From the NCBI GenBank assembly GCA_032622095.1, contig CP136062.1:5146001-5210000 (forward strand): a stretch of DNA of 64,000 bases. Direction: 5' to 3'. Below, in pieces: positions 1-8,939 of this stretch. A program made the position numbers and the translations under genes. The notes below the pieces were generated by a model. It ran no database searches. It worked only from the letters and a program-made list of their open reading frames with translations, and had not been told where the DNA came from. The first letter of the stretch is position 1, and every line of letters begins with the position of its first letter. This DNA is from Siphonodentalium dalli. Taxonomy: Eukaryota > Mollusca > Scaphopoda > Gadilida > Siphonodentaliidae.

Positions 1-119
1 GTGCGAAGCGGGCGCCGCACGGGCTCGCCAATACGACAACGTCGACCGCCTGGTCAAACAACACACACGTACCAAGTTTCGTCCCGATCGGTCTAGAATC
101 ATAGATTTGTATTAATGAC

Positions 120-162
120 AGGCAAACATACATACAGACAAACAGACAGACAAACAGAGGTC
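120..162. repeat. CAGA/CAAA-rich simple repeat
   Basis: A degenerate simple-sequence tract of repeated CAGACAAA-like words follows a short GC-rich start. It shows no coding potential. Confidence 0.6.
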
Positions 163-219
163 TTCAAAATATATGTGAGATGACCATGGTAATACTATTT
201 TCACGTTTTAAACATGCAG

Positions 220-347
220 GTCAGGATACTTTAGATGGCACACAAATCAATGATGTTGATCAAGATGGCGTCCTGGAATTGTCCTGGAGCACTGCTAAAT
301 TTCAAAGAGTTGAGTGTTATTTGTCTCCGATTACTGTTCCACGATGA
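220..347 (+). CDS. candidate terminal exon of an unrecognised gene
   Basis: A TTTT-containing tract ending in CAG (217-219) resembles a splice acceptor. After it a frame opens at 222 and encodes 41 residues, including DVDQDGVLELSW and a stretch containing FQRVECYL, ending at TGA 345-347. The composition is protein-like, with aspartates, a tryptophan and few low-complexity residues. The upstream exons would lie outside the window. I do not recognise the family. It could also be a chance frame, because it is short and has no homologue inside this window. The following 348-540 holds a T-tract (428-437) and nothing else I can support. Confidence 0.3.
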
Positions 348-549
348 GTATCAATGTTAATATATGGCTACCGGGAAGACACGGTCCTCACATTTCTGTC
401 CTTACATTTTTCCGTTTTGATGTGTTTTTTTTTTTGGCAGGTTTTAATTTTTGCCAAAGATAGACTGAAGATGGGTTCTGCCTTGCGAACACTTGTCAGT
501 CATTGTTCTCTCTTCTGGTCATGGATAATATACAACGTATATGCACTAA

Positions 550-800
550 CATCAAATTTCGTTGAAATCCATCCGTTTTACCAGATTTGACCTTTGATTG
601 ACCACATTGAAGTTCAAGATCACGCCGAGGTCACGATTTGACCCGTGAAAAACACTCCCCGGACAAAAGGTATCCCTAGGTATCAAATTTCGCCGAAATT
701 CGTCCGTTTTAACCCAAATTGACCTTGCATTGACAGTTTTAAAGGTCAAGATCAGGTCGGGGTCACGCTTGACCCGTCCAAAACACTTCCCGGACACAAA
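550..800. repeat. 131-bp tandem repeat (two copies), shared with the linkers
   Basis: The phrase ATCAAATTTCG recurs at 551 and 682, a period of 131 bp. Each copy also holds a GACC..TTGACC stretch, a GGTCACG word and a CCCGGACA word. Relatives with a period of about 130 bp occur at 23277-23560, 35190-35470 and 42500-42750 in the linkers. The overlapping 81-residue minus-strand frame is a by-product of the repeat. The following 800-1160 shows nothing recognisable. Confidence 0.75.
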
Positions 801-1239
801 TATCCCTAAGACATGTTAGTTGCTAATTGCTAGAAATACGATGCACGACTTGTCGCGGTTTTTTAAAGGTGTTTCAAACTAGGAGATAGAATTATTCTGC
901 TTTTCAAATGGTGATGAATTATAGTATTTTATTCAAATTTTATGGCATAAATTGTTATTAAAACCGTATATACTATAACAAAAATCAATGACTCGAAAAT
1001 TAAGTGGGCCTTCAACAAAGTCACAATTGCAGTTAGGCTCATCTCATACTCGTCTATTTAGCGATATTCTGCTGCGCAGTTTGTTATAGCCTCCAGTATC
1101 CATTAAGCGTTATAGCCCCACTGCTTTAGCAGGCGTACTCTTGCCTCAGATTATTGAGATATTTGGTCACACGTAATGACATTAAATCACACGGAAACAT
1201 AGAAATTGTGTGGGCTGCTTGGCGTGAATATGTAATGAG

Positions 1240-1532
1240 AAATAAGGTCATACGTAATGTCATTAAACTCAAGAAAACCCACGAAAACAAAACAAAATCA
1301 CATTTAATGTTTTAAGTTATTTCCTTCATAAAAAGATTCTTCGTGATAATGAACCCTATCAATACTTTAGAATATAGAATTAACCTTAAAATAACAAAAA
1401 CCTTCGGAATAGAGAACCTTCGGATTGGTGAACTTTCTGATTGGTGAACCTTCGGAATAGCGAACATTCAGAGAAATTTCGGAATAGTGGACCTTCGGGA
1501 TAGTGAACCTTCGGAATATAGACATGCCCCCC
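1240..1532. repeat. direct repeat copy 1 with ~15-bp minisatellite
   Basis: The block from the CGTAATG phrase through the AATCACATTTAATG phrase is repeated at 1727-2062. Its right part (about 1399-1520) is a degenerate ~15-bp minisatellite built on AATAGNGAACCTTCG, followed by a C-tract at 1528-1538. A shorter related phrase occurs at 1164. Confidence 0.7.
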
Positions 1533-1726
1533 CCCCCCAGTATTCATATTATATGCCCAGAGTTCAAAGGTAGAATTATAAATTTGACCCTTAAAATATT
1601 AAACCCCAAATTGGAGCCCGCACAGAACAGCACTTAAGTCAACTGTACCCGTGGCATGTCCCAATGCAGGAGTGTCCATATGTACCACAACATTCATATT
1701 ATATGCCAACAGTTCAAAGGAATGGG

Positions 1727-2062
1727 CCCACGTAATCACATTAAATCTCAAGAAAAACCGCGAAAACAAAACAAAATCACATTTAATGTTCTAAGTTACT
1801 TCATCCTGTATCTGCATCGGTATGCGCGCAGGATCAGTTCGGATGTGAGCGCACACTCAATAAAAAGAATCTTCGTGATAATGAACCCTCTCAATACTTT
1901 AGAATATATAATTAACCTAAAAATAAAAAAAACCCTCGGAATAGAGAACCTTCGGAATAGCGAACCTTCGGAATAGTGAACCTTCGAAATAGCAAGTATT
2001 CAGAATAGAGAACCTTCGGAATAGTGGACCTTCGGGATAGCGAACCTTCATAATAGAAACAC
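1727..2062. repeat. direct repeat copy 2 with ~15-bp minisatellite
   Basis: Second copy of the 1240-1532 block. It carries roughly 60 bp extra near 1800-1860 and its own run of AATAGNGAACCTTCG words at about 1935-2055. The 61- and 106-residue frames here come from the minisatellite and are not genes. The flank 2063-2288 shows nothing further. Confidence 0.7.
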
Positions 2063-2294
2063 GTCCCCACAATTATACACCGGTGACGTAAACACATGTG
2101 CTAATCGTTTGTTGGACTATCGTAACTCTATCGGTACGATTTATACTCAAGTACGAAAAACCATAATACATTCGCCCAGTGGATTATCGATCGTCCGCTC
2201 TAACATGAAAAACCGTACACCAGCTTACACCACTGTGGCGTAATGACTGTGTTAAACGCTTGTAGGCGTATCATTTAAATATCGGTGTACTCAC

Positions 2295-2477
2295 AATTGA
2301 TATATCCAAGAACTCCGTTCCGACGACTTCAATGAAACCGATGTCTGAGTAATATGCCTGAACGCCACGCGCTTTCTGATTCGCCTTATCGCAGTACGCC
2401 AACACCTGTTCCACTTTTCCACAAGAAAAACGTCTCAAATGATGTTTTGTTCTGAATCGTACCAGCACACAAGTGTA
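2295..2477 (-). CDS. candidate internal exon of an unrecognised gene
   Basis: On the minus strand an acceptor-like CTGACAG (2484-2478) precedes 61 open codons, which are followed at once by the consensus donor GTGAGT (2294-2289). The exon would be phase 0 at both ends (183 bp). The peptide is rich in K, R and C near its start and later contains QAYYSDIGFIEVVGTEFLD, which looks like real protein. Weak points: no pyrimidine-rich tract before the acceptor, no partner exon found, and no recognised family. The following 2480-2930 shows nothing else I can support. Confidence 0.27.
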
Positions 2478-2934
2478 CTGTCAGTTGTCATTCTGTGTTA
2501 TAGATGTATGTAGATCTGACTTGGTACATTGTATTGTTGGTTAGCTGGAACAGGTCCCGTCAGCCCGCCATGCAGCCCCTTATGTGCGTTAATGTATCTG
2601 CTGCGCGCAAATGCAACCCTTTTATAAATATATATACTATTTAGTATTCTCCTTCAATTTATTCCAGTGCAAATAGGTTCTACCGACGTTGGGTTGTGCC
2701 ACGTGACACTATTATTGTCAGTTAGTGTTCTATCTTCCGATCATGAATACTATACGACATTATACAAATTAACGTGATACTTATCACTGTTTCGTGCCGT
2801 TTTGAAACCACCCACAAGTCATGCATCTACATACAAGTTAATTACCTACCAGTTGACGGGGGTATGTGCATGTGTGTGATCATTTTACTTATATGCAATT
2901 TAAAAACTATGTTAAACTCTTAAATGACATATGT

Positions 2935-3020
2935 GACCATACACTCATCAAATCGTAATAATGGGCTACAACTTGAAGTTGACGACACAGCCTGTTGTTG
3001 AATAAGACACGTGTATGGTC
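2935..3020. repeat. 10-bp inverted repeat beside F1
   Basis: GACCATACAC (2935-2944) is the exact reverse complement of GTGTATGGTC (3011-3020), with about 66 bp between them. It abuts foldback element F1 and may be an older insertion edge or a chance pair. Confidence 0.35.
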
Positions 3021-3156
3021 GATATTATACAGTTGTCGCCCGTTGTCGAGGGAGACATTGAGATTTGTCACCCGCTCGAGAACGGAATTCCGTTCTCGAG
3101 CGGGTGACAAATCTCAATGTCTCCCGAGAAGAAGGGCAACAACTGTTTTGTTATCC
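3020..3156. mobile_element. foldback element F1 with 76-bp perfect palindrome
   Basis: Positions 3050-3125 are a perfect palindrome of two 38-nt arms with no spacer, centred on GAATTC (3085-3090). It is flanked by a degenerate left end (ATATTATACAGTTGTCGCCC) and the right end AACTGTTTTGTTATCC, which are imperfect inverted repeats of each other. The same ends bound F2 and F4. I infer a non-autonomous foldback or MITE-like element. There is no transposase. Confidence 0.65.
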
Positions 3157-3339
3157 GATTATACCACATAAAATAGCCTTGTCATCCACACACACGATGT
3201 TGCACTGAACGAGTCATGAGTGCTTTCTTTCCCGATTATGTATATTTTCAGTAACTACTTATCGTCCCATATGATTTATGTTCCATAAAACGATAGTCAA
3301 GCTGTTAAGCGTTTGATAATCCGCGTTTATTTTGTTACG

Positions 3340-3715
3340 ATCATTTTGGTGGTCAAATCGTCAATATCGGTCCATGCAATGTAAACCAATAAGCCATATA
3401 GGTATGTTCTCGTCTTCTGCAATGCATATTCAATGTCGTCTTGTGCGCGCAATTTACTCGCGATGCTCATTTCATAAAAGGTCTTCCCCGAAAGCTATTG
3501 GGAAGTTGTCAATTTCATTAATGTACATTAATATGTGTCAGTGCTCATGGCGATCCTCACATAAAATACTTCTATGATCACATTGCAGACATCGCGGAGG
3601 ATAAGCGTGCAGTACCATTCATTCGCGACAAACGTATGCATTACGTTGTCTACGAGCGAACATTTATAACCAACCAACCTAAAGGGATCCTCTCTTTTAA
3701 TCTTGCATCATAATG
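3340..3715 (-). pseudogene. decayed reading frame of module E1
   Basis: Read on the minus strand, two overlapping frames give the peptides that are better preserved in E3 and E5: an upstream part containing HTFVANEWY and a downstream part containing EIDNFPIAFGED and YIAWTDIDDLTTK. In E1 they are separated by frameshifts, and the downstream half has stop codons. A partly open frame also exists on the plus strand (ending near 3712), so strand assignment rests on the E1b comparison. No domain is recognised. Confidence 0.35.
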
Positions 3716-3828
3716 TCGACAGGAACAAATTGAATCATCGAGATGTTTCGATGTAAAAAGTAAATAATAACGCTTGTCCGATAAAAGTATCAACTTAAAA
3801 CTTAAGAAAATTAGTGTTCACTAAATAT

Positions 3829-3885
3829 ATGCAAATTAGCAAACACCACAACTGGTGTCTTTTGCGAATCCGTGGGGTATATAAG
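3829..3885. promoter_or_regulatory. octamer plus TATA block of E1
   Basis: ATGCAAAT (3829-3836) and TATATAAG (3878-3885) lie 41 bp apart. A conserved GCAAATTAGCAAACACCAC phrase spans the octamer. All E copies and E1b keep this pair. Read rightward it is octamer-then-TATA and points into foldback F2. Read leftward, a TATA would precede a conserved leader and the decayed frame. Direction is unresolved. Confidence 0.5.
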
Positions 3886-4067
3886 ATCTATGATTTTTTA
3901 GTACGTTGTAGTGATGCGAAGTAGATGAGTTACTGCAGTGTGTGTTTGGAGATATTCTTGCAATATAACATCAGGCGGGCGACAAAAACAATGTCTCCCG
4001 GGTCAGCGGGCGACAGTGTGATTTGTCGCCCGGCACGTGACAGCACAAGGGTGGAAAATAGGGAGGA

Positions 4068-4242
4068 GGATAACAATATACAGTTATCGCCCGCGACTGA
4101 GTGAGACACGGGGATTTGTCGCCCGCTCGAGACCTGGAATGACACCCGAGGGCCTTACGGCCCGAGGGTGACATTCCAGGTCGAGAGCGGCGACAAATCC
4201 CCGTGTCTCACGAAAACAAGGGTGATAACTGTTTTGTTATCT
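4068..4242. mobile_element. foldback element F2
   Basis: Its terminal inverted repeats are GGATAACAA (4068-4076) and TTGTTATC (4234-4241). Inside is an imperfect hairpin with arms of about 53 nt (4101-4154 and 4159-4211) and a TTAC loop. The arm sequence differs from F1 and F4, yet the two arms of F2 nearly match each other. Confidence 0.65.
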
Positions 4243-4394
4243 GACAATGGAGTACACACGAACCTCCTTAATAGCAGGCATAAATGAGCGCATATATTAT
4301 TTAATCCAGTTCGAAAAGTTATTCTATGTTGGAATCATCGCTATTTAGAAAATAAAACATTCATAATCTGGATTAATTAACAGACCCGTCATTT

Positions 4395-4625
4395 GCGCAG
4401 ATATTCTCCGGTCAGTTTGCTGGTTGCATTGTGGAAATCGGTTAACGGAAAGAGGAGTAAAGCAATTTCGAAGTTGAGTAGCCATGCAGCGAACTGTTCG
4501 GTTTCGTTTCAAATGAGCGTGAAGACGCCGACAGACGTGTTATTTTCCAGAATGCTAAAATGTGGAACTAACACGTTGTAGTAGTGCACAAAGAAATTGA
4601 CATCTGTCACAGATCGTTACGCAAC
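4395..4625 (-). pseudogene. decayed reading frame of E1b
   Basis: A minus-strand frame of about 70 codons has a single internal TGA (near 4512) and ends near 4395. Its C-terminal part contains ALLLFPLTDFHNATSKL, which lines up with GLLVYIAWTDIDDLTTKM of the E modules: LL, TD, T and K are shared, with conservative I/F, D/N, T/S and M/L swaps. I infer distant paralogues read on the same strand relative to the module. The function is unknown. Confidence 0.35.
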
Positions 4626-4928
4626 ATACGGGTATTCTCTGAAGTATGATGAATGTATTGAAGAAAAGAAATAATCAATTGACAAACAGCAAAGAGTGGC
4701 CATTTGATATATAGTACATAAACGTAGTTGTAACGTATGTACATCGTATGTGCAATTGTCTGCAGCATACCAACTACATAATAAGGCTTATCTATTTGTC
4801 CCACGGTCTTTATTATTGATATAAAAAGGTCCAATATGATATGAATATTACACCTTATAACAGATATGTGTCTATGATAACACCATTATACATAGCGTGC
4901 TTTAATTGCAAATAAAAAATACACAATT

Positions 4929-4986
4929 ATGCAAATTAGCAAACACCACAGTTCGCGGTTGTTATGAAACAGAGGGTTTTATAAAA
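4929..4986. promoter_or_regulatory. octamer plus TATA-like block of E1b
   Basis: ATGCAAATTAGCAAACACCA at 4929-4948 is identical to the E-module phrase. It is followed by TTTTATAAAA at 4977-4986. The surrounding DNA is otherwise unlike E1, so this short block is conserved between two diverged modules. Confidence 0.5.
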
Positions 4987-5191
4987 ACAGTGTTTTTCGA
5001 AATTATCAGAGAGCTGTCAGATAATCTCTGCGCGGTGAGTTCTTCGTAGTTCTATGTTTACTGGTAACAGCTGAGCGGTCAATAACTGAGACAATGTTAC
5101 CCTCGAGGGTAATATGGTGATTTATCGCCCGCCATGTGACGCACTCTCAGCCAATCAGAAGAGAGGGAAATGGGATGAAGGATAACAATAT

Positions 5192-5216
5192 ACAGTTGTT
5201 ATCCTCCTCCCTATTT
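5192..5216. repeat. minimal foldback remnant
   Basis: GGATAACAA followed a few bases later by TTGTTATCC gives a 25-bp near-palindrome made of only the two ends of the F elements. It may be a deletion product or an unexpanded form of an F element. Confidence 0.5.
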
Positions 5217-6112
5217 TCCACCCTTCTGATTGGCCCATGTGCTGTCACGTGCCGGGCGACAAATCACACTGTCGCCCGCTAACCCGGGAGACATTGTTTT
5301 TGTCGCCCGTCTGATGTTATATTGCAAGATAATCTCCAAACACCCACTGCAGTAACTCATCTATTTCACATCACTACGACGTACTAAAAAATCATAGATC
5401 TTATATAACCCACGGATGCGCAAAACACACCAGTTGTGGTGTTTGCTAATTTGCATATATTTAGTGAACACTAATATTCGAACTTTTAAGTTGATACTTT
5501 TATCGGACAAGCGTTATTATTTACTTTTTACATCGAAACAACTCGGTGATTCAATTTGTTCATGTCGACATTATGATGCAAGATTGAAAGAGAGGATCCT
5601 TTGAGGTTGGTTGGTTATAAATGTTCGCTAATAGACAACGTAATGCATACGTTTGTCGCGAATGAATCGTACTGTACGCTTATCCTCCGCGATGTCTGCA
5701 ATGTGATCATAGATGTATTTTATGTGAGGATCGCCATGTGCACTGACACATATGGAAGTACATTACTTAAATTGACAACTTCCCAATAGCTTAATTTCAG
5801 GGAAGACCGTTATGAAATGAACATCGCGAGTAAATTGCGCGCACAAGACGACATTGAATATGCCACATTGCAGAAGACGAGAAAATACCTACATGTATAT
5901 ATGGCTTATTGTTTTACATTGCATGGACCGATATTGACGATTTGACCACCAACATGATCGTAATTAAACGCGGATTACCACACGCTTAACAGCTTGACTC
6001 TCGTTTATGGAACATAAATCATATGGAACGATAAGTGGTTACTGAAAATATACATAATCGCGAAAGAAAGCACCCGTGACTCAGTGCAACATCGTGCGTG
6101 TGGATGGCAACA
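5217..6112 (-). repeat. module E2 (reverse orientation)
   Basis: Reverse complement of E1. It carries TATA CTTATATA (5400-5407) and the octamer ATTTGCAT (5449-5456). It starts with a CCAAT-type ATTGGCCCATGTG stretch and the GGGCGACAAATC words and ends near 6112 against F3. With E1b it places two TATA blocks in opposite orientations about 0.4 kb apart. Confidence 0.7.
5575..5985 (+). pseudogene. decayed reading frame of module E2
   Basis: On the plus strand here, an upstream frame (to 5789) contains HTFVANESY and a downstream frame contains EDRYEMNIASKLRAQDDIEY. Frameshifts near 5790 and 5890 separate them. Same relic as in E3 and E5, with no recognised domain. Confidence 0.35.
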
Positions 6113-6258
6113 CGTTGTCGAGGGAGACATTGAGATTTGTCACCCTCGAGAACAGAATGTCTCCCGAGGAGCGAAGCTCCGAGGGAGACATTCCGTTCTC
6201 GAGCGGGTGACAAATCTTAATGTCTCCCGAGAGAAGGGCAACAACTGTTTTGTTATCC
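6113..6258. mobile_element. foldback element F3
   Basis: A hairpin with arms 6122-6172 and 6176-6229 and a GAA loop. The arms contain GGGAGACATT and GATTTGTCACCC words. The right end is AACTGTTTTGTTATCC (to 6258). The left end is truncated against E2. Confidence 0.6.
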
Positions 6259-6401
6259 GATTATACCACATAATAAAATCCTTGCCATCCACACGCACGA
6301 TGTTGCACTGAGTCACGAGTGCTTTCTTCCCCGATTATGCATATTGTCAGTAAAACTTATCGTCCCATAGCATTTCTGTTCCATAAACGATAGTCAAGCT
6401 G

Positions 6402-6790
6402 TTAAGCGTTTGATAATCCGCGTTTATTTACGATCAATTTGGTGGTTAAATCGTCAATATCGGTCCATGCAATGTAAACCAATAAGCCATGTAGGTATGT
6501 TCTCGTCTTCTGCAATGTGGCATATTCAATGTCGTCTTGTGCGCGCAATTTACTCGCGATGTTCATTTCATAACGGTCTTCCCCAAAAGCTATTGAGAAG
6601 TTGTCAATTTCATTAATGTACATTCATATGTGTCAGTGCTCATGGCGATCCTCACATAAAATACTTCTATGATCACATTGCAGACATCGCGGAGGATAAG
6701 CGTACAGTACCATTCATTCGCGACAAACGTATGCATTACGTTGTCTACCAGCAAACATTTATAAGCAACCAACCTCAAGGGATCCTCTCT
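6402..6790 (-). pseudogene. best preserved two-frame relic, module E3
   Basis: Two overlapping minus-strand frames, 6778-6590 and 6623-6402, together span about 125 codons. The first contains VDNVMHTFVANEWY, the second NIASKLRAQDDIEY and YIAWTDIDDLTTK. One frameshift in the 6590-6623 overlap would join them. There is no signal peptide, zinc motif or transposase triad that I can see. It is read leftward from the octamer/TATA block. I do not recognise the family. Confidence 0.4.
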
Positions 6791-6886
6791 TTCAATCTTA
6801 CATCATAACGTCGACATGAACAAATTGATTCACCGAGATGTTTCGATGTAAAAAGTAAATAAAAACGCTTGTCCGATAAAAATATC

Positions 6887-6900
6887 AACTTAAAAGTTCG
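6887..6900. repeat. target-site duplication, LINE 5' side
   Basis: AACTTAAAAGTTCG, matched with one mismatch by AACTTAAAATTTCG at 12394-12407. Uninterrupted modules such as E4 carry a single copy at this place. Confidence 0.8.
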
Positions 6901-6996
6901 GAGACTTCCGGTATGTGAGCGATTTCGAAAACACGTGAATTTTTAGCTCCGCAAATTCGAAACTATTTTTCTCCAAAAAACGATCAAACTACAACA

Positions 6997-7851
6997 ATGG
7001 GACTTGAAACACGATCCAAAAACGAAAAAGATGCGAAGGAGAAAGCAGACAAGGTTTTTACTTGCAAAAATTTTGATGATATTAGCAAATGTTTCTCTCA
7101 ATTGCAAACAACACTTACGTCGAAAATAGGTGACGTGGAGAACGAAGTGAAATTCCTTGCGTCGAAGGTAGAACAAATCGAACAAAAAACTATAGACACC
7201 TCCAACTGTCCCAAAACGTTGATAGATGAAACGATCCCAGGTATAAAAGAAGATGTTGCTGCACAGGGGGACAAGCTAGACGAACTTGCAACTGGAATGA
7301 GTTACACCCACGAAGAATTAACCGAAAAAATCGATGGTTGTTTAATTTCGGAACAAAGTGTAAGTGACCTTGTCAAGCGAATTTCTGATTTAGAACTTGC
7401 CCATACCAAGCTAGACTTATGGGGAAGAAAATGGAATCTGCTACTCCGCGGCATACCTGGCGCCAGAACCGAATCTACCCAAGTAACAGCTCAAAAGGTG
7501 ATTGCCTCCTTCACGTCTGACTTAGGCATCTCACAAAACAGGACCTCCGACATGTATTTTGCTGCGTGTCATCGTTTGCCGACCGGCGAGGACGACAAGC
7601 CAGATGTGATCGTGCGTTTTACTTCTTTACAAGACCGCGACTTTGTATTGCAGTGCGCGAAAAAACTTAGAAACACCAACTACAGTGTCTCGATTGATCT
7701 TCCGCCGACATTGTCTCGACTCCGTGGTCAGCTTCTCAAAACAAGAGCTGAACTCCCAGCAGAGGAAAAGAAAAAGACAAGGCTGATGTACCTCAGAAAG
7801 GAACCATTCTTAAAACTTGCACCAAAGGCCGCGCCCAACGCAAGAAAATGA
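6997..7851 (+). CDS. LINE ORF1 protein (L1 ORF1p-like RNA chaperone)
   Basis: 284 residues, fully open. Residues ~1-25 are lysine-rich. About 30-137 is heptad-like and predicted coiled coil (trimerisation in the L1 family). About 145-232 is an RRM-like domain with NLLLRGIP (147-154, RNP2 position) and DVIVRFTS (203-210, RNP1 position). About 233-284 is the basic C-terminal domain with DLPPTLSRLRGQLLKTRAEL. In L1 elements this protein coats the RNA and acts as a nucleic-acid chaperone in the ribonucleoprotein. The ATG at 6997 is the first in frame after the short 5' UTR. That it is intact while ORF2 is broken suggests fairly recent loss of activity. Confidence 0.88.
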   Translation: MGLETRSKNEKDAKEKADKVFTCKNFDDISKCFSQLQTTLTSKIGDVENEVKFLASKVEQIEQKTIDTSNCPKTLIDETIPGIKEDVAAQGDKLDELATGMSYTHEELTEKIDGCLISEQSVSDLVKRISDLELAHTKLDLWGRKWNLLLRGIPGARTESTQVTAQKVIASFTSDLGISQNRTSDMYFAACHRLPTGEDDKPDVIVRFTSLQDRDFVLQCAKKLRNTNYSVSIDLPPTLSRLRGQLLKTRAELPAEEKKKTRLMYLRKEPFLKLAPKAAPNARK

Positions 7852-8303
7852 TCTTTGTGTAAACAAACAATAAAATTCCCACTAGTCTTATAAATGTTTT
7901 GTCTTATAAATGTTTATTCTCACAAAAGACTAATACTCAATGAGGACATTCATGTTCAAGCGTTGACATGCATATATTATTTTTGTTTACAATTTCCTCG
8001 AGTAACTGTGTTATACATGGAACTATATATATAATGTTTTGTTTTCCTTTATACTTTTCCTACTTTCAAATAAATATACGGAGAAACATGCAAAAATTAA
8101 CAATGGGAGCTAAATCTTCTCAACACAAAATTAAAGTTTTACAATTTTAGTTTTCCATACTGACAATTGCTGTTACACACTCTGGATGTCATTTGTTATT
8201 GTTACAAAAATAAAAATTATCGTAAATTTATCATTCATCGCGATGTTTAAAATATTATCATATATATGTCCTTATTCCAATCAAAATATTACTTCTTATG
8301 TAA
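7852..8303 (+). other. LINE inter-ORF spacer
   Basis: An AT-rich 452-bp spacer between ORF1 and ORF2. A 60-codon frame at 7968-8150 is rich in F, I and Y as expected from AT-rich DNA, and I do not regard it as a gene. The spacer is longer than in mammalian L1. Confidence 0.6.
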
Positions 8304-8936
8304 ATGGCTAATATCAAAATTGTTGCACAAAACTGTCGAGGACTGTCTTCCGATCAAATAAAACGTAGGGATATTTTTGATAGATGTAGGACAAATTTCG
8401 ACATAACTTTATTGGTAGATACCCATTGTAGTAAGGAAACCGAGTCCAAGTGGAGAGCCGAGTGGGGTTATGATGCAATTTTTTCTTCATATTCTAGTTC
8501 AAAAAGAGGTGTAGCTATACTCTTCCGAAACACAATTCAATATAAAATTCATGACAAAATAATAGATCCAAATGGAAATTTTATTATTTTAGACATCGAG
8601 ATACAAAATCAAAGACTCAGCCTTTGTGCTATTTATGGACCAAATAAAGATGAGCCATCCTTCTTTGAAGGTTTTTTTACGAAACTAGAAGAAATGGAAA
8701 ATACTTCAATTTTAATTGCTGGGGACTGGAATGTACCTCAGAATTATGCAAATGACACGATAAATTACAAGCAAGAAAATAACACAAAATCATACCAAAA
8801 AATTCAACTTTGGAAAAATAAAATAGACCTACATGATGTATGGAGGCTACATAACCCGGATGCTCGGCGCTACACTTGGAGGGGTCCTGAGAAAAAAATG
8901 GCTAGACTTGATTACTTCTTAGCTTCATCAGATCTT

Positions 8937-8939
8937 TAA
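8937..8939 (+). other. inactivating in-frame stop in ORF2
   Basis: TAA lies in the frame shared by the upstream segment (8304) and the downstream segment (8964), just before the SDH motif of the endonuclease. Confidence 0.85.

Larger units (their letters stand above)
3157..4067 (+). repeat. module E1 of the palindromic family (reference orientation)
   Basis: A ~0.9-kb module recurring as E2 (reverse), E3, E4 and E5 (reverse). In order it has a left end after the foldback, a decayed reading frame on the minus strand, an octamer (3829-3836), a TATA box (3878-3885), and a right end of alternating GGGCGACAAA / CGGGAGACATTG words. It stops where F2 begins. No known family is recognised. Confidence 0.75.
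4243..5170 (+). repeat. module E1b, a paralogue with a different interior
   Basis: It begins next to the same AACTGTTTTGTTATC end and ends with the same octamer/TATA arrangement and a GCCCGCCATGTGACG end, but the middle does not match E1-E5 by eye at the DNA level. It suggests a family with an exchangeable or strongly diverged interior. Confidence 0.5.
6259..6900 (+). repeat. module E3, left part (split by the LINE)
   Basis: A plus-orientation E module, colinear with E1, interrupted after AACTTAAAAGTTCG (6887-6900) by the LINE and resuming at 12394. Confidence 0.75.

Noticed and set aside
3930..4174. Frames containing MSPARERN- or MSPSGRKA-like peptides at the foldbacks (also near 2907, 6019, 12570, 12728)
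   Set aside because: They read through palindromic arms in several frames and on both strands. Composition follows the hairpin words.
3020..6258. An integrated parvovirus-like genome (terminal hairpins around a gene)
   Set aside because: Hairpins and a small gene relic fit the idea loosely, but I see no replication-protein helicase or capsid motifs, and the hairpins are separate elements with their own ends.
7968..8150. A third LINE gene between ORF1 and ORF2
   Set aside because: Short, AT-driven residue content (F, I, Y), no recognisable domain.
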